Positions 12,277-23,420 of a stretch of DNA of 64,000 bases are shown here, piece after piece. The number at the start of each line of letters is the position of its first letter. The stretch's first letter is position 1. The notes beneath the pieces were generated by a model. That model searched no databases, was not told the origin of the DNA, and worked only from the letters and a program-made list of their open reading frames with translations. The DNA is from Schistocephalus solidus (taxonomy: Eukaryota > Platyhelminthes > Cestoda > Diphyllobothriidea > Diphyllobothriidae): assembly GCA_017591395.1 (NCBI GenBank), contig WEDG01004114.1, positions 407,510-471,509 of the forward strand. Direction: 5' to 3'. The position numbers were made by a program, and so were the translations under genes.

Positions 12277-12432
12277 TCAGCTGGATTGGAGAGCGCCACC
12301 GCTATTAAACGTGTCTTTACAGACTTTGGCGAGTAAATTTGAAGTGTTTCTTCCATGAAGGAGGTCGTCTAAGCAAACAGCACAAATTTTGCGCGCTGCA
12401 TCGGCCTTTTTGAAACCATGATTTTTGTTAGT
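12277..12432 (-). pseudogene. BED-type zinc finger relic (hAT/ZBED-like)
   Basis: A 51-codon open stretch without its own ATG, bounded by stops. It reads NHGFKKADAARKICAVC followed by LDDLLHGRNTSNLLAKVC. The pattern of an aromatic/Lys-Ala-Asp lead, Cys-x2-Cys, then N-T-S-N-L is the core of BED fingers, DNA-binding modules found at the N-terminus of hAT transposases and ZBED proteins. The usual His-x3-5-His after TSNL is missing (AKVCKD instead), so zinc binding would be lost. The frame ends in TGA after the finger, and nothing downstream on the minus strand is recognisable as an hAT catalytic domain. Most likely a dead transposon fragment; a chance match remains possible. Confidence 0.42.
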
Positions 12433-13109
12433 TTAGAGTCCATTATGTTTCCTAATGGAATTGTGCAGTTAGTAAATAACAAATGGAGGCATTGGATTCG
12501 TACAGCAGTAAATGCTTTCTGATAAAATATGACACTCATCGCAAAATCTTGGTGGAAAAAATTCTCCCAAGGAAACTGTGAAAACTTATCAGAAAAACCA
12601 ATTCTGGCAACGTGATTATAACCAGAAAACGCACAAAAATGCGGAAAACCCCTATTGCCAGCAACTACATCCCTGCCACCTATTTAATTCTTACGTGGCG
12701 TGCGACATTACCTTTACCTAGGCAACGCGATTTGGCCGATCGATATTTTGCTCTTTGCTGATTGGCCGCAGTCGGACAGGGTTCATTTTCACTCTAGCAC
12801 GCCGTCCTGAAAAATATTCAAGGGCAACCGGCTCGTGGCGGGTTTTATCATTTGCTCAGATTTAATAATGCTGTTCAGAAAAATTTTCGATCGTTTAAAC
12901 AAGAATGTTATTGTTTTTAATACATCATACTAATAATCATCTTTTTCCAATGATCACAGCTTCTTCTGAATTTCGTCCTGGATATTGCCTCTGTGATTCT
13001 GACAGAAAATATTGTTTTGGCACTATATCACACAAATTTAATTTACTTAAATTTTCGGCAGCGCATCGCTTTCAAGGATTTTTACCTCTTCTGGTGCCTC
13101 TTTTTGCAG
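12433..13109. other. AT-rich stretch, no supported gene
   Basis: No recognised repeat. The last 30 bases before 13,110 form a strong pyrimidine tract ending in CAG, taken as the possible acceptor of the next entry. Confidence 0.3.
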
Positions 13110-13184
13110 AAAGGATTGAACAAAGAAGACAACCGACTAAGACAAGGGGGACAGCCATCATCATCCAGTCATACCCAACCGCAG
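13110..13184 (+). CDS. Possible internal exon of 75 bp
   Basis: A pyrimidine-rich tract (CTGGTGCCTCTTTTTGCAG) is followed by 75 bases ending ACCGCAG|GTTTGA, a fair donor. The length is a multiple of three. Two frames are open. One reads KGLNKEDNRLRQGGQPSSSS, hydrophilic and typical of disordered protein (phase 0). The other starts ERIEQRRQPT and would continue the phase of the possible exon at 8,652. It sits in AT-rich DNA and stands out by composition. No homolog is recognised; chance remains a real alternative. Confidence 0.25.
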
Positions 13185-14056
13185 GTTTGAAAATACTGAG
13201 GTTAGAACTTGCGCCATGTTCATTGGTATTAAACAGCTCCTTCTCAACCACAGGCTTACTGTTGTGTCAGTTGCGATTGAAGAAAGCCGTCTATCTTAGG
13301 AAATGAGTGAGGCCTTTGTTTTGGCCATTGTCTATACTTAATGGTGAAAATACTATCAAGAAAACAAAGTCTGACGTAAGCTAACTTTGGCACGAAACTT
13401 TACCGTTGGTTTGTTAAAAGAAGAGGTGTCAATGTTTTGTTGTTGATGAAATATGTTGGATGATAGGATTGCCAGGGGTTCTGTCCAAAATAGTAACGTT
13501 CCTGCACTGTTGGAAACCCCAAATTAAAAGCTTTTGTTTGTCTTTTATAATTTATCAGATTCTTATCGCTACCTTGGAGAAAATCAGTCTATAAAACGCT
13601 TTATATACGAAGTCTTAAGTAAGTATGACATTTTGAGGCCAACTTCTATCAGATACAGCCAGATAACCGCGTGATATTCACTTAAGTTCTCACCGGCAGT
13701 CAGCCGTATATATACATTTTATACACCCTACTGAAACCGTGGCTACTAGCTTACAGCCGAGATATGGATGTTGCCGATATTGTGCTCGTATAAGAGTATG
13801 ATGTGAAAAGTTCGGAAGATTAATATATCGTGCGGTGTTCCCTTCATCTTGCAGTGGCAGAATAGCGGCTTGATACCTGCCTGGACTAATAGCATATGCT
13901 CTCAGTATGGAACATGAGGTAGCTCGTGTTTAGCAAGTTTTTGACCAATCAGCGGTTAGTATCTTTGCTTATGCAGGATATCTTGCATAAACTACCTCAG
14001 TAAAGTGACAATTTAAACAAAATGCTTACGTCCAGCTTATATTTCCTGTTTCGCAG
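13185..14056. other. AT-rich stretch, no supported gene
   Basis: No recognised repeat, RNA or coding signature. It would be an intron if the flanking exon candidates are real. Confidence 0.3.
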
Positions 14057-14142
14057 TAATGACTGCGACTCCCATGAAGGTATTGACAGCATTATGAATT
14101 TCATGCTCTTGTCTATAGTGCCCTGTTGACAGTTCTCCGCAC
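14057..14142 (+). other. Splice-site-bounded 86-bp segment, not open throughout
   Basis: Lies between TTTCCTGTTTCGCAG and CAC|GTAAGTG. All three frames hit a stop, so it cannot be an internal coding exon. In the phase set by the 8,652 and 13,110 candidates it reads MTATPMKVLTAL then stop, so it could carry the last codons plus untranslated sequence. This is a weak inference recorded only because the three segments chain in phase. Confidence 0.12.
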
Positions 14143-14397
14143 GTAAGTGTATAACCACACTTGTTTATTTAAATGCAAATGATCCGGTCGGTGTCTTTGC
14201 TACCGTTGCCAAACACGAGCACATTCTGTTCGTTTTGCATTAGGTGAGTTTTTGCCAGAAACCTCAGCTCAGAGTGGGAGTTCAGATAAGGAAATTGGAA
14301 GTGGCCTAAGGTTTCTGTTGCTTTATTGCATGAACGATGCGCAAATTCACACAAGCATCCATTTCATTTAGAAGGGGCCAAATGTGCCATTTTCATC

Positions 14398-14490
14398 TAC
14401 TCAAACTATTATTTGTAACCAAATATATATATTCAAATCCAAAAGTGGCATTTAATATATAAATTTGGTTATGAATAATAGTTTTATTAG
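14398..14490. repeat. Imperfect hairpin, about 24-bp arms
   Basis: AAACTATTATTTGTAACCAA on the left is the near-perfect reverse complement of TTGGTTATGAATAATAGTTT on the right, with a loop of about 30 bases of AT-rich sequence. It could be a small MITE-like hairpin or a cruciform-prone site. No second copy was noticed in the window. Confidence 0.6.
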
Positions 14491-15169
14491 AGAAAAGTGG
14501 TATTACTGAATGCAATAATAATTATTTCAAATGATAAAATAGAATGTTTAGATGACTATAAATTCTGTCCAGAAAATTGGCTGAGCAAAATAACAAGCAT
14601 TCAAAATTGCACTTTAGAAAACATACTCCACGCTTAATAGTCTCAAATTGCTACCATGAATATGAGCATTTCAGCAACTGTAGAATGCTTGCTTACGTAT
14701 TTCATAAGGATATAACGAGATATCGATCTTAACTCTAACGCTTTGTGATTGTCAAATTGTATTTGTCTAAGGAGAATTAGACTTTCGCCTATTTCATGAA
14801 ATAGGAATGACACGCGAATAACGACGTTCATTGACTTCACATTCCACGATGCTGATCACTGTATATGAAATTGGAAGGTGATTGTTAGGTGCAATCAAAA
14901 GCATAAACATTTCTGTGCACCAAGTGCCCAATTATGGTGGGTTCCGTAGACTGCGAGTTGCCTCAAGTGTCTTTCAAATAATGTACAGTTTTCTAACAGT
15001 AATCGTCAACTTCCTCAAACGAGACTGTTTAGGAAGCTTTGTGGCCTACTGGTGAGTTCTCGCATGTTTTTGAATGCAAAAACCGGGTTGGGCCTTATAT
15101 GTTGACCCAGCACAACGTGCTTCATAATAGCTCAGAACGATGACCTACAGTAAACACCCACCGGACAAA
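14491..15169. other. AT-rich stretch, nothing recognised
   Basis: No supported gene, RNA or repeat. Confidence 0.3.
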
Positions 15170-15900
15170 TTTAAAAACCTTGTTTGTTATATTCACGGGA
15201 AATTTTTTTATAAATTTTACGCAAACGGCCATCTGCATTAAAATGCCAGAAATCACTTACTTGCTAAATGATTTTAAGAAAAACTTCATTTCATAAGTGT
15301 TTAATAAAAACATCGAAAAAAAGGTCTTTATTTAGAGATCAAAGGAAAAAAAATTTTAACTCATGAAATATTCACCAAAACTCATCGTCACCTAGCAAAC
15401 AATATATGTTAAGTTATTTTTCTCACGGAAGGTTCTCTTTTTATGTAAAAACGGCATGATTACGATTGCAGCTGACAAATTTATTTATAATATATTCTTT
15501 GCTAATTGGCATGCAAAAATGTGGTCTTAAAAACAATTATAGTTCTCTGACGTCCTTATCGTGCAGTCAATAAAAACTTATTTGAATTAATCAACCGCAT
15601 CTTCAACAATATATAAACAAAGAAACAACATCCGATTCTTGTGAGAAAACATTTTGGAATCCATAATAAAATGGCATGCTTCTTTCTAGCCATGTGTCAA
15701 AACAACGGAATATACATTTTAATATTTCCTTAATATTTTCAATCCACGTAAAGTCATTTATTATTTTTTTCCTAATCAAATTACATTTTTTGGTTCCATT
15801 TTGCGAGTGATTAGCAATATTTCTTAATTTTTGCCATTTTGCATATAAATTTTACATATTCCATGTCCGATAGTCTTGTAAATGATATTAAGGTAAGACA
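15170..15900 (+). repeat. Old dispersed repeat, copy 2
   Basis: Begins near the anchor CAAACGGCCATCTGCATTAA (15,223) and ends near CATTTTGCGAGTGATTAG and CCATTTTGCATATAAATTTT (about 15,795-15,855). Both ends recur in the copy at 22.86-23.40 kb, and the middle CTGACGTCC block and TTTTGGAAT block recur in copy 1. A family of about 0.6-0.8 kb is implied. It has no coding capacity and no visible terminal repeats. Confidence 0.55.
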
Positions 15901-16249
15901 TAATATTAGTATGCTTATGGGTAGTCTTTCCGATAACGTAGTATTCTAGTTTGAATAAAACTTTATTTTTTCTGTGGTACCCCTAATTGCTTAACAGTAT
16001 CTTCAACAGAGGACGTTTCTGGAAACAACCTGTATTTTTATACACAAGGTTTTCAAGAAGTACATGTCAGAAATGCCATTTTATGCCCTTTGCGTAAGGG
16101 CGTTCTTCGTTAAAATGAGAGAGAGCTAGGCTTTATTTTTAAAGCTAAAATTCCAAAACGTTCAAAAAAATAAATAAGGTTGCGCATACATAACACACAA
16201 CACCGGAAGATCACAAATTAATGGCCAAAGAATGTAAATATTGACATCA

Positions 16250-16420
16250 TGAAGGATAGTCCTTGAATGCGTCTCAAAATATCGATGAAATGGAATTTCT
16301 TTCAAAACGGTGCCAGCGTCGTGCGCTGATGACCTTATGTTTGTTGTTCGAATAAACTATAAGAGGATATACATGCGAATGGAGTGCAGAAAAGATGGCG
16401 GCGCAATTTCAACCAAGGTC
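16250..16420 (-). repeat. Second diverged fragment of the foldback arm family
   Basis: Same block order as the 8.8-kb fragment: GTCCTTGAATGCGTCTCAAA, GGTGCCAGCGTCGTGCGCTG, GTTGTTCGAATAAA, ATGCGAATGGAGTGCAGAAA, AAGATGGCGG. It lacks about 50 bases between the third and fourth blocks that are present at 8.8 kb. Same orientation as that copy. No partner arm seen. Confidence 0.68.
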
Positions 16421-17944
16421 TAGACGTTTAAAAAGCGTCACGTTTGTTTGTTAACTCAACAAAGAAAATCACTACCCGGCGCTACGAGGATATTGAGGGT
16501 TGCATGTACGTTATCATTTACATGTCTTATCACTAGCTGGTATATAGCTGCCTGATGACAAATAACAAGCCAGAAATAAGCTTGTCCCTTTCACTCTTCA
16601 TTAAATATACTGTTTGTCGACTACTAATGAGTTTAAGTAATAAGCTAAATGCAATAACTGTAGAGTTAAGAAGGAGACAAGATTACTTCAAATTTTTCCA
16701 TTTGCTCGATGCTGTGCAACTGGAGTTGGGCTTTAGCTATTTCCCATCACTGGAAAAAGAGGCTACGTTCGCAAGAAAAAAATGGCCTCTTATGAAGAGC
16801 TATTTTTTACACTTTCTTAGAATGTCAATGTAAACGAAAAGCATTGTGTCGGTGAGATTATATGCAAATCTTGCTATCTGTTTCAATAAAAATGCAGGTT
16901 TTCTGTGAGGAAACATGAGTATTTCCTCACTACGCAAACCATGAGTACAAAGTGAATGGACCTTTCACTCCATATTCACTTCTAAGATTCCGTCCACATG
17001 TTTTGATAGCTCAGGCTGTGAGCAACCTGGGGACGTGGAGTTTGTTTTCAGTATCAGTTAGGTAAATTTTGGACTTCTTGCAATGCCAGTTATCAACAAC
17101 TGTCTACTCGGTAACTGGTGATTAAATGACCAGGTGCAACGAACGAAAGAGCTAGTAATGTTGGAGGATAAATGCTTTTACGCCAATCGCATTCATGTTA
17201 GAGTTAAATTTTATGCTAGGTTTATTCCTCGGGAATATTAAAGTTTCCTAAAATTTATCGCAGGGCGACAAGTGATAAGTGGACGGGTGGTTTCTTTTAC
17301 GGTGTCCTGATAAGCGGCCTTGCAAATCACCATAACCTGTTTTCCTTTTGAAAATTGGTTGAATTTATGCTGAAATGCTCGTTTGCATTTAATAAATTCT
17401 ACATAAAAATGTGTGAGAGGAGTTTGAATATTGAATAGGCGGCTTTTTAGCTATGTGCGAAAACTTTAGAGATAGGTGGCGTGGAATGTTTCCAAGCATT
17501 TGTATGGTAAACTTAAATTTGGCCATATCCTATGCAAAGTAAGCTCAAAAGTGTCTTCCTTTTGTAGGCTCCTTGGAAAATAATTACTTTGCATTAAAGG
17601 TCTTGACATCAAAATAACAGATTTCGATTTACAAAAATACAACTCGGAAACTTTAGGACATTTTAACTGAGTTTTAAGAAGCAGACTGTAAAGCCTTAAT
17701 TATCTTTATTGTTTTCCTTCAAAGAATTATCCTTTTTATCGCAAACCTTTATGAAGATGGAGTTGAAAACTTTAAAATGACATATTAATGTTTGTTACTT
17801 TGGTTGAACAGATTTCACGTCCTAGCCACAAGCCCAAAAATCTTTTGCATTTTAATTACGGAGGAAATTAGAAGATCGCATAGCAAATGTCGAAACTTGT
17901 GTGTGCCCTTTGTGCCATAAAGTACACAAATTGTGAAACTCGAT
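16421..17944. other. AT-rich stretch, no supported gene
   Basis: One 92-codon frame (16,555-16,833, plus strand) has no recognisable domain and no clear splice context. Otherwise nothing identified. Confidence 0.3.
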
Positions 17945-18060
17945 ATTTAGAGCTTAGGACTTATGAGAAACATGTCACGGGTTCGAAACTGGTGTGGGGC
18001 ACTAACTAGAGTTCGTATGACTGGCTGATAATAGCCATTGTGTCAGAAATGACCACTCTC
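17945..18060 (+). repeat. tRNA-headed SINE, degraded copy
   Basis: A B-box-like CGGGTTCGAAACTGG follows a weak A-box region (GAGCTTAGGACTTATGAG). Some 30 bases later comes the SINE core GACTGGCTGATAATAGCC and a decayed TGTCAGAAATGACCACTC, corresponding to AAGCCAGAAATGGACATTCC in better copies. The 3' tail is absent. Confidence 0.6.
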
Positions 18061-18080
18061 TGTTTAGAAATATGCCATAT

Positions 18081-18131
18081 GAAATGCTGGGTCTGAGGAT
18101 TGGTTTTATCATGAAACCGAAACGTCAGGTG
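18081..18131 (-). repeat. Penelope-like terminal fragment (short)
   Basis: On the minus strand this reads CTGACGTTTCGGTTTCATGA followed by AAAACCAATCCTCAG. It aligns with CTGACGTTTCGGATTTTCCC followed by AAAACCAACATCAG at 25.1 kb. The GACGTTTCGG...CATCAG type of motif is, from memory, common near the ends of Penelope-like elements in many animals. The match between the two sites is seen in the sequence; the family name is inference. Confidence 0.4.
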
Positions 18132-20820
18132 CATAATGTTCTTGCACAACGATTGCGTCTACTTCTCCACTTCGAGACTAATTGACGCCTCAATTCAAAG
18201 AAATTAGGAAGTGGTCAATTTGGTATTCAGTAAGAGGCATTAGCAAAACCAGAACTATCCGTGCAATCGTGTAGGAGGCTTCACCATCGACGAAGTGGCA
18301 CCAAGTTTTTCTGGATAACGACCTTATTCAGCGAATCGGAGAGGTGTAATTCTGGTAACACCAACCAGTTAAATTTTGAACAATGACTGGTCTCTATGAC
18401 TGTGGCCTGCGAACTGTTTTCGTCTTTGTTAGCTGCTCTGCTCTACAGCTGAATGGAAGATGAAAGCCGATACGTGCTGAGAAAGACAGTACTAATCTCA
18501 GATAACGTTTATCAAGAATCAGAAATACATTTGAAATTCAGAAGGAGGTAGTTCGTAGGTATTAAGATAACTTATGCTACAGAAAATTTGTCAGAAATAT
18601 CCGGCAAAACAGAATGCATAGCTTTTCAGTCGCCTTTATAATCAAGACTCAGTATTAATTACTACTAAAATATTATGCCTTTTTCTTATTGAGTTTTGAG
18701 CTCCTTTAAAATTTAAATATACTTTTTATAAGATAATGAGCTTGAACGTATTTAGAAGCAAGTCAAATCTTCTTCTACTTTTCACTAAATAGAAAAGTAT
18801 GATAGACGTTTAGCCAAAATTTCCAATTTGTGAATAGATTAAAGCCATTTTTACCGTTTTATTAAGGTTTGGCACTCACTCAACAAGCGGTATGCAATCA
18901 ATTTATCAAAAATGAAACAGTCCTTAAATGCCATTAAGAAGACAATGACGATGAAGGTAGAATGTATGGCATAAATAAGCTCAGAAATAAGAGGCCCTCG
19001 GCATAAACATTGTACAGCCTTAATAACCACCATAATTCAAGATTCTTTAAAAACTTAATACATCTACCTAAGCGTAAAATTTAGACACAAGAGGTCTTGC
19101 GAATGCATACACAAATAATATTCTGCATTAAATTTTCTATAAAACATATTTGAATTTATACCAGCATTAAAAATCAATAAATAATAAATGAATACGTAGT
19201 CGGTTTTCAACGAGCCTGATTTTTGCAGATGGCCAAACAAATGTATACGCGCAAACAGAAAACATGTCTTGTCTGAATTATCTTCAGCTTTGACTTTTTA
19301 ATCAAAAAGGCAGTTCAGAATTTTGATCGATATTTCATGAGATTTGTTACTAAATGTACATTTAAGTTTAAAGCAAATTGAAATGTGCAGCTAATCAGTG
19401 CATAGAGATTACTAAATACAGGTTTTGTGTTTCCGACCCTGAAGGACAACCAACCATGTGCGGCTGTTATGTAATTTGTCCTTATTTTTCACCCTCTCAA
19501 TATATCTTCTTCCGTTATTTTTTTTCCGTATTCCCATATGGTGGCTGGCATTCTCTGACCGGGGTACCTGATATGCTGGTCCGTTAGGTCTGGGATGAAT
19601 TCTGATATCAACCCAGGCAGTCGCGCGGAAATAAGTAATATGTGTAAAATGAGGATACTGACAGAGATAAAAAGCTTTTAACGGCGCATTCTGTTGCACC
19701 CTGGGATCTGATCTAGAGCTCTCGAGGGCAGTCGCATAATGACTAAAATGGCTGATTAGTGATGGCCAATAAACCTGAAATATGCACCGTGGTCTAACTT
19801 CTATTTGTCAGTTCTGCGTTCTCCGTCCATTTTACAAGTCGTGCGGGAGATGAAAACAAAAGTGAGCCTCAAAATACGATGGGACACTCATGTCCCTAAC
19901 AAGATCGGTACACGCCATTCGGTAGTATTTTGTATTCCTTGTCAAAACTGACAGGAAAACGAAACCATAGCTGCATTGAAAAGCGTTGAACTAATTAAAG
20001 CTCAAAGACAGAATAACTAAGGTGCTTATTTCCGGTCATTCTTAATTGGGTTTTGACGAAGATGACTGACGTGTGAACCCCGTCAAACCTTTCTGTCCAG
20101 TTAGTGTTTGTTGGTTGTTTAAACTGTAGCAATTCTATCATACCTCATATAATTGTACAGACCCGGCGATGAATAATAAAAAAACGCAGAAAGTTTGATT
20201 CAATTTTTATCTATTGTTGCGAATGGTCGCTTCTTTGGTGTTCCAACTCCGTTCTATAGGGGTGGGGAATGGGCTCATTCTAAGCTGGTTTTTTCTGTAA
20301 AAATATATTAATAATACTAATAACGTCAGATTCAGTGCTTTTAAAAATAATCCTATTTGTGCAACAGCTATTAAGGACGGGGTTCTGAATGAGTTCAGAA
20401 TTTCAAGATAATGCAACTACTAGTTACGTGTTTACGCGTTATATTTCTTCTTTGGAAAAAGGCCTTGTAACTTGTGCTTTCGACAGATAATTATCCTAGA
20501 AGCAGTCAGAATAAAGCATATATCATATGCCGGATGTGGAATGTGCTGTTATTTATGTAGGCAATAATAACTTTATGGAAATAAAAAACTTAAATTTACT
20601 TCTGATTAATTTCTAATCAATTGTGCTTTTTGCAGATGGCTGCATAAATGTTTAATTTAAATTCAGCATCATTTATTTTTAAAGATAGTGGATGTTTTAT
20701 ACAAACTTTTTTTAACATACATATTCAGCCTTTTCTTTTAACAAAGACAAATGTTTTACTTCCAGGGGGCACCATAATTACGAGTTTTCTCATTTCCGGA
20801 TCCCTAATCTGTGAGTTACA
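18132..20820. other. AT-rich stretch, no supported gene
   Basis: No reliable gene. Near 19,225 and 20,632 the minus strand carries GCCATCTGCA motifs like the anchor of the old dispersed repeat, possibly further decayed copies. At 19,588-19,735 two direct blocks share GGGAT...GGCAGTCGC. A 95-codon minus-strand frame (19,412-19,699) has a basic middle (GIRKKNNGRRYIERVKNKDK) but no family I can name. Confidence 0.3.
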
Positions 20821-21255
20821 GTGACTAGGATGCACACAGTGGTTGTTCTGTCAGTCCGTAACTATCATACATACAGGCCTAAACGTGAAAGAGCTAAAAC
20901 TGGCAGTCTCGATATCCGAATGTGCATGTATTTTACCCCTGAGCCCTCTCCTCCGAGGACAAAAACGTCCTCCAAATCTGCCAACTTGCGATCTCATAGG
21001 AACCATAGACACACCACACTCTGTGCACGAACGGCCGAACACGCATCAGCAGTGCGAAGACATGATTTTAACTCTCAAATTGCAGCTCATAAAAGGGGCA
21101 TTGACCATACATTCAAGTTCGCGAGACTGGATTTTTTTGAGACGTGACATCGGCGTAGTTCGCGATCTGCTTACATCATGATTTAAAGGCTTTTGGTCTT
21201 TTTACCAGTGCAATGAAATCCCAATCCCATATGTTTTGCTGAGACTTTTTTGAAC
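20821..21255 (+). pseudogene. Second Penelope-like relic: GIY-YIG nuclease in three frames
   Basis: Frame 20,821-21,147 contains AEHASAVRRHDFNSQIAAHK followed by HTFKFARLDFFET. This is the second half of the GIY-YIG endonuclease of Penelope-like elements, with the catalytic Glu in EH and the conserved S-x-I-A-x-H and H-x-F-x-F motifs. Just upstream, the frame of 20,843-21,181 holds LIGTIDTPHSVHER, matching the preceding YIG-x-T...L-x-x-R piece one frame away. Downstream, from 21,183 in the third frame, LKAFWSFYQCNEIPIPYVLL matches the usual tail in which an acidic Leu-Glu-Ala-Trp block is followed by N-x-x-x-x-P-x-x-Y-x-x-L. At least two frameshifts and a stop break it, so it is dead. It differs in type from the relic at 5.4 kb, whose nuclease has the CSCGAGYIG form. 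Confidence 0.62.
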
Positions 21256-22859
21256 AGAGTAAGTTGTCACTTGGAAAGCGTACAGGCGAAATATTTTCTG
21301 ACGTCAGTATTGGTGAGTCAAAGGGCTGAACAATCATTACACCAGCACCCTCAATATTTGGCGAAATTTCAAAGGTTAACGGTTGACATGCCGACCTGCA
21401 AGCAACTACCACACCCAACTCCATGAAGGGGGGTTGTTAATTGTCATTGTGATGGGATAATATAGTGGCTACGTTCTATGTATTTGACTGCTCCGTATCA
21501 GATACCAGCTTTCCCGATAAATTCAAGCATCAGTCTACAACGTCCCGCGAGTAAAGATCTTGCGCGAGCGATGGCATTGGCTTCTTCTTATGTCAATTAT
21601 CCTGTTTGAAGAAGCATTGGTTTGCCTATGGTTTAGAAATTGACTACGATATCCTTTTAACTTGCAGGAAAATTAGGCTACCTTCAACTGCAGTTGATGA
21701 CCTAACTCATTCAATGTGTAACCGAAATTTGAGTTAGTGGTTTCAGTGTATATTTGGATTTTTACAATTTTGGATTTGTGAGTGGAGCTGATGCGCAGAA
21801 AACCTTTTTCTAAAGAACCTTGCCTGTTCAATCTTATGTATTGAAGGAAACAATGCAGGGTTCGGCGAAATTTGAGGTAAACGGATATTCTATAAATATT
21901 TCATGCTATTAAATATAAAAGATTGCAACAGAACGCGTACACTTCGGTTTTGTTTTTATGGATTTTTAAGTGGATTTTAGACTCAAAAAGCCGTTGAATT
22001 AATAATAATGAATGTTCATTCTCATATTTTGGTGGAAAAGAACTGGGATTTTGGCGCAAATGGAGGTTGCTGTGCATCCAAAAGATTTCCAATATTAATT
22101 TATATGACAGATAACAAAACTTTATTTTTTGTGCACTGTGCTGTAAAAGAACATTTATATGCGATAGAATAATTTCCAAAAAACAACTTCTGTAACCGGA
22201 AATTGTGACTTTAATTCAATGGAAATCAGGTGAAAGTAAGTGTGAGGAATCACTTTTTTTTCAAAATCAAGCAACTAATTCAGCGTTAAAAGTTTTTTTT
22301 CAAACTGTTGACGTTTTTGACATAAAACACAGCAAATTCATTTGTTAACCAGTATTTTTTTTACTCCGAACCAAAATAAAGACCGTTGACAAATTAATAG
22401 GGAGCTGGACTACAGAAACACATATGTTAACTTGGAAGCATGCAGTAAGATACCTTGTTTTATAAAATAGTTGCTATTAAGCTGAAAGTTTGAAAGGCAA
22501 TGGAAAGAGCGTAGTAGTTTTTGTATAACTTAAAGAATATATTCGGATATAGTGTTGTGTTTTTGCAGTCTTAAAACGGAGTACTACAGATAACAAATGT
22601 AACCTAATACATTCGAAAATGAAGTAATAAAAGAGTTTTTTCCTATTCAGCAAAATATGTATCTCGTTTGCACAACGAAGTCACAAAGCAGATTAAACCT
22701 CCACATTTTTACCTTGTCTTGACTTTGGAAAAATTTAAAGTCCGTATATATTCGTCAGAAAAATGTATAATAAATGTAACTTTTAAAAGAGTAACATACA
22801 TAAACATTTTTAATAAATCTTACGTAAATTATTTGAATTCTGTTTTTGTGGATATTATT
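21256..22859. other. AT-rich stretch, no supported gene
   Basis: Overlapping short frames only. The first 150 bases may be the decayed 3' flank of the retroelement relic just upstream. Confidence 0.3.
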
Positions 22860-23420
22860 TTCATCGAAAATGATTTTTCATCTTTGAAGAATCTGCAAAT
22901 AAGACGCAAACGGCCGTTTACATTATAACGGATATTTAAAACCTATCTATTTTCGCTAATGCTTTGAAAACAATCTTATTTTTAGGGCTATCATAAACAG
23001 CAAGTTAGCCCAAACATTAAAATCGTAAAATACTCAACAATATTTCAAGAGCATTCTGAAACATATTAATATTGAGTACCAGAAATATCTATAAAGTAAT
23101 TTGACGAAAGGATATTTATCTTAATATAAACACAACTGCTTGCTGAGGATTCTACCTAGCAATTTTTTTAACTTTATTCTTCACATTTACAGGTTGTTTT
23201 TTCCATTTTCAAAGCTTGCCTCTTTTGTCAGAATAGCTATTATTTCTCAACAAAATAATATTATTCTTCCCATTTGCTTTAAGTTTTAAATTCTCTTTAG
23301 CTTGATCTTTTTTACTTCAAAGCTTTGGTTCATGCTTTGGTGTCAGTTTGCGAGTGGTTTTTTTATCTTTCTTGAATTTCAGCATTTTGCATGAATACGG
23401 TTCTCAAAGGTAAATGTGAA
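22860..23420 (+). repeat. Old dispersed repeat, copy 3
   Basis: Anchor GACGCAAACGGCCGTTTACA at 22,902. The far end, GTTTGCGAGTGGTTTTTTTA followed by CAGCATTTTGCATGAA, matches the end of the 15-kb copy. The middle is poorly conserved and shorter. Non-coding; class unknown. Confidence 0.5.
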
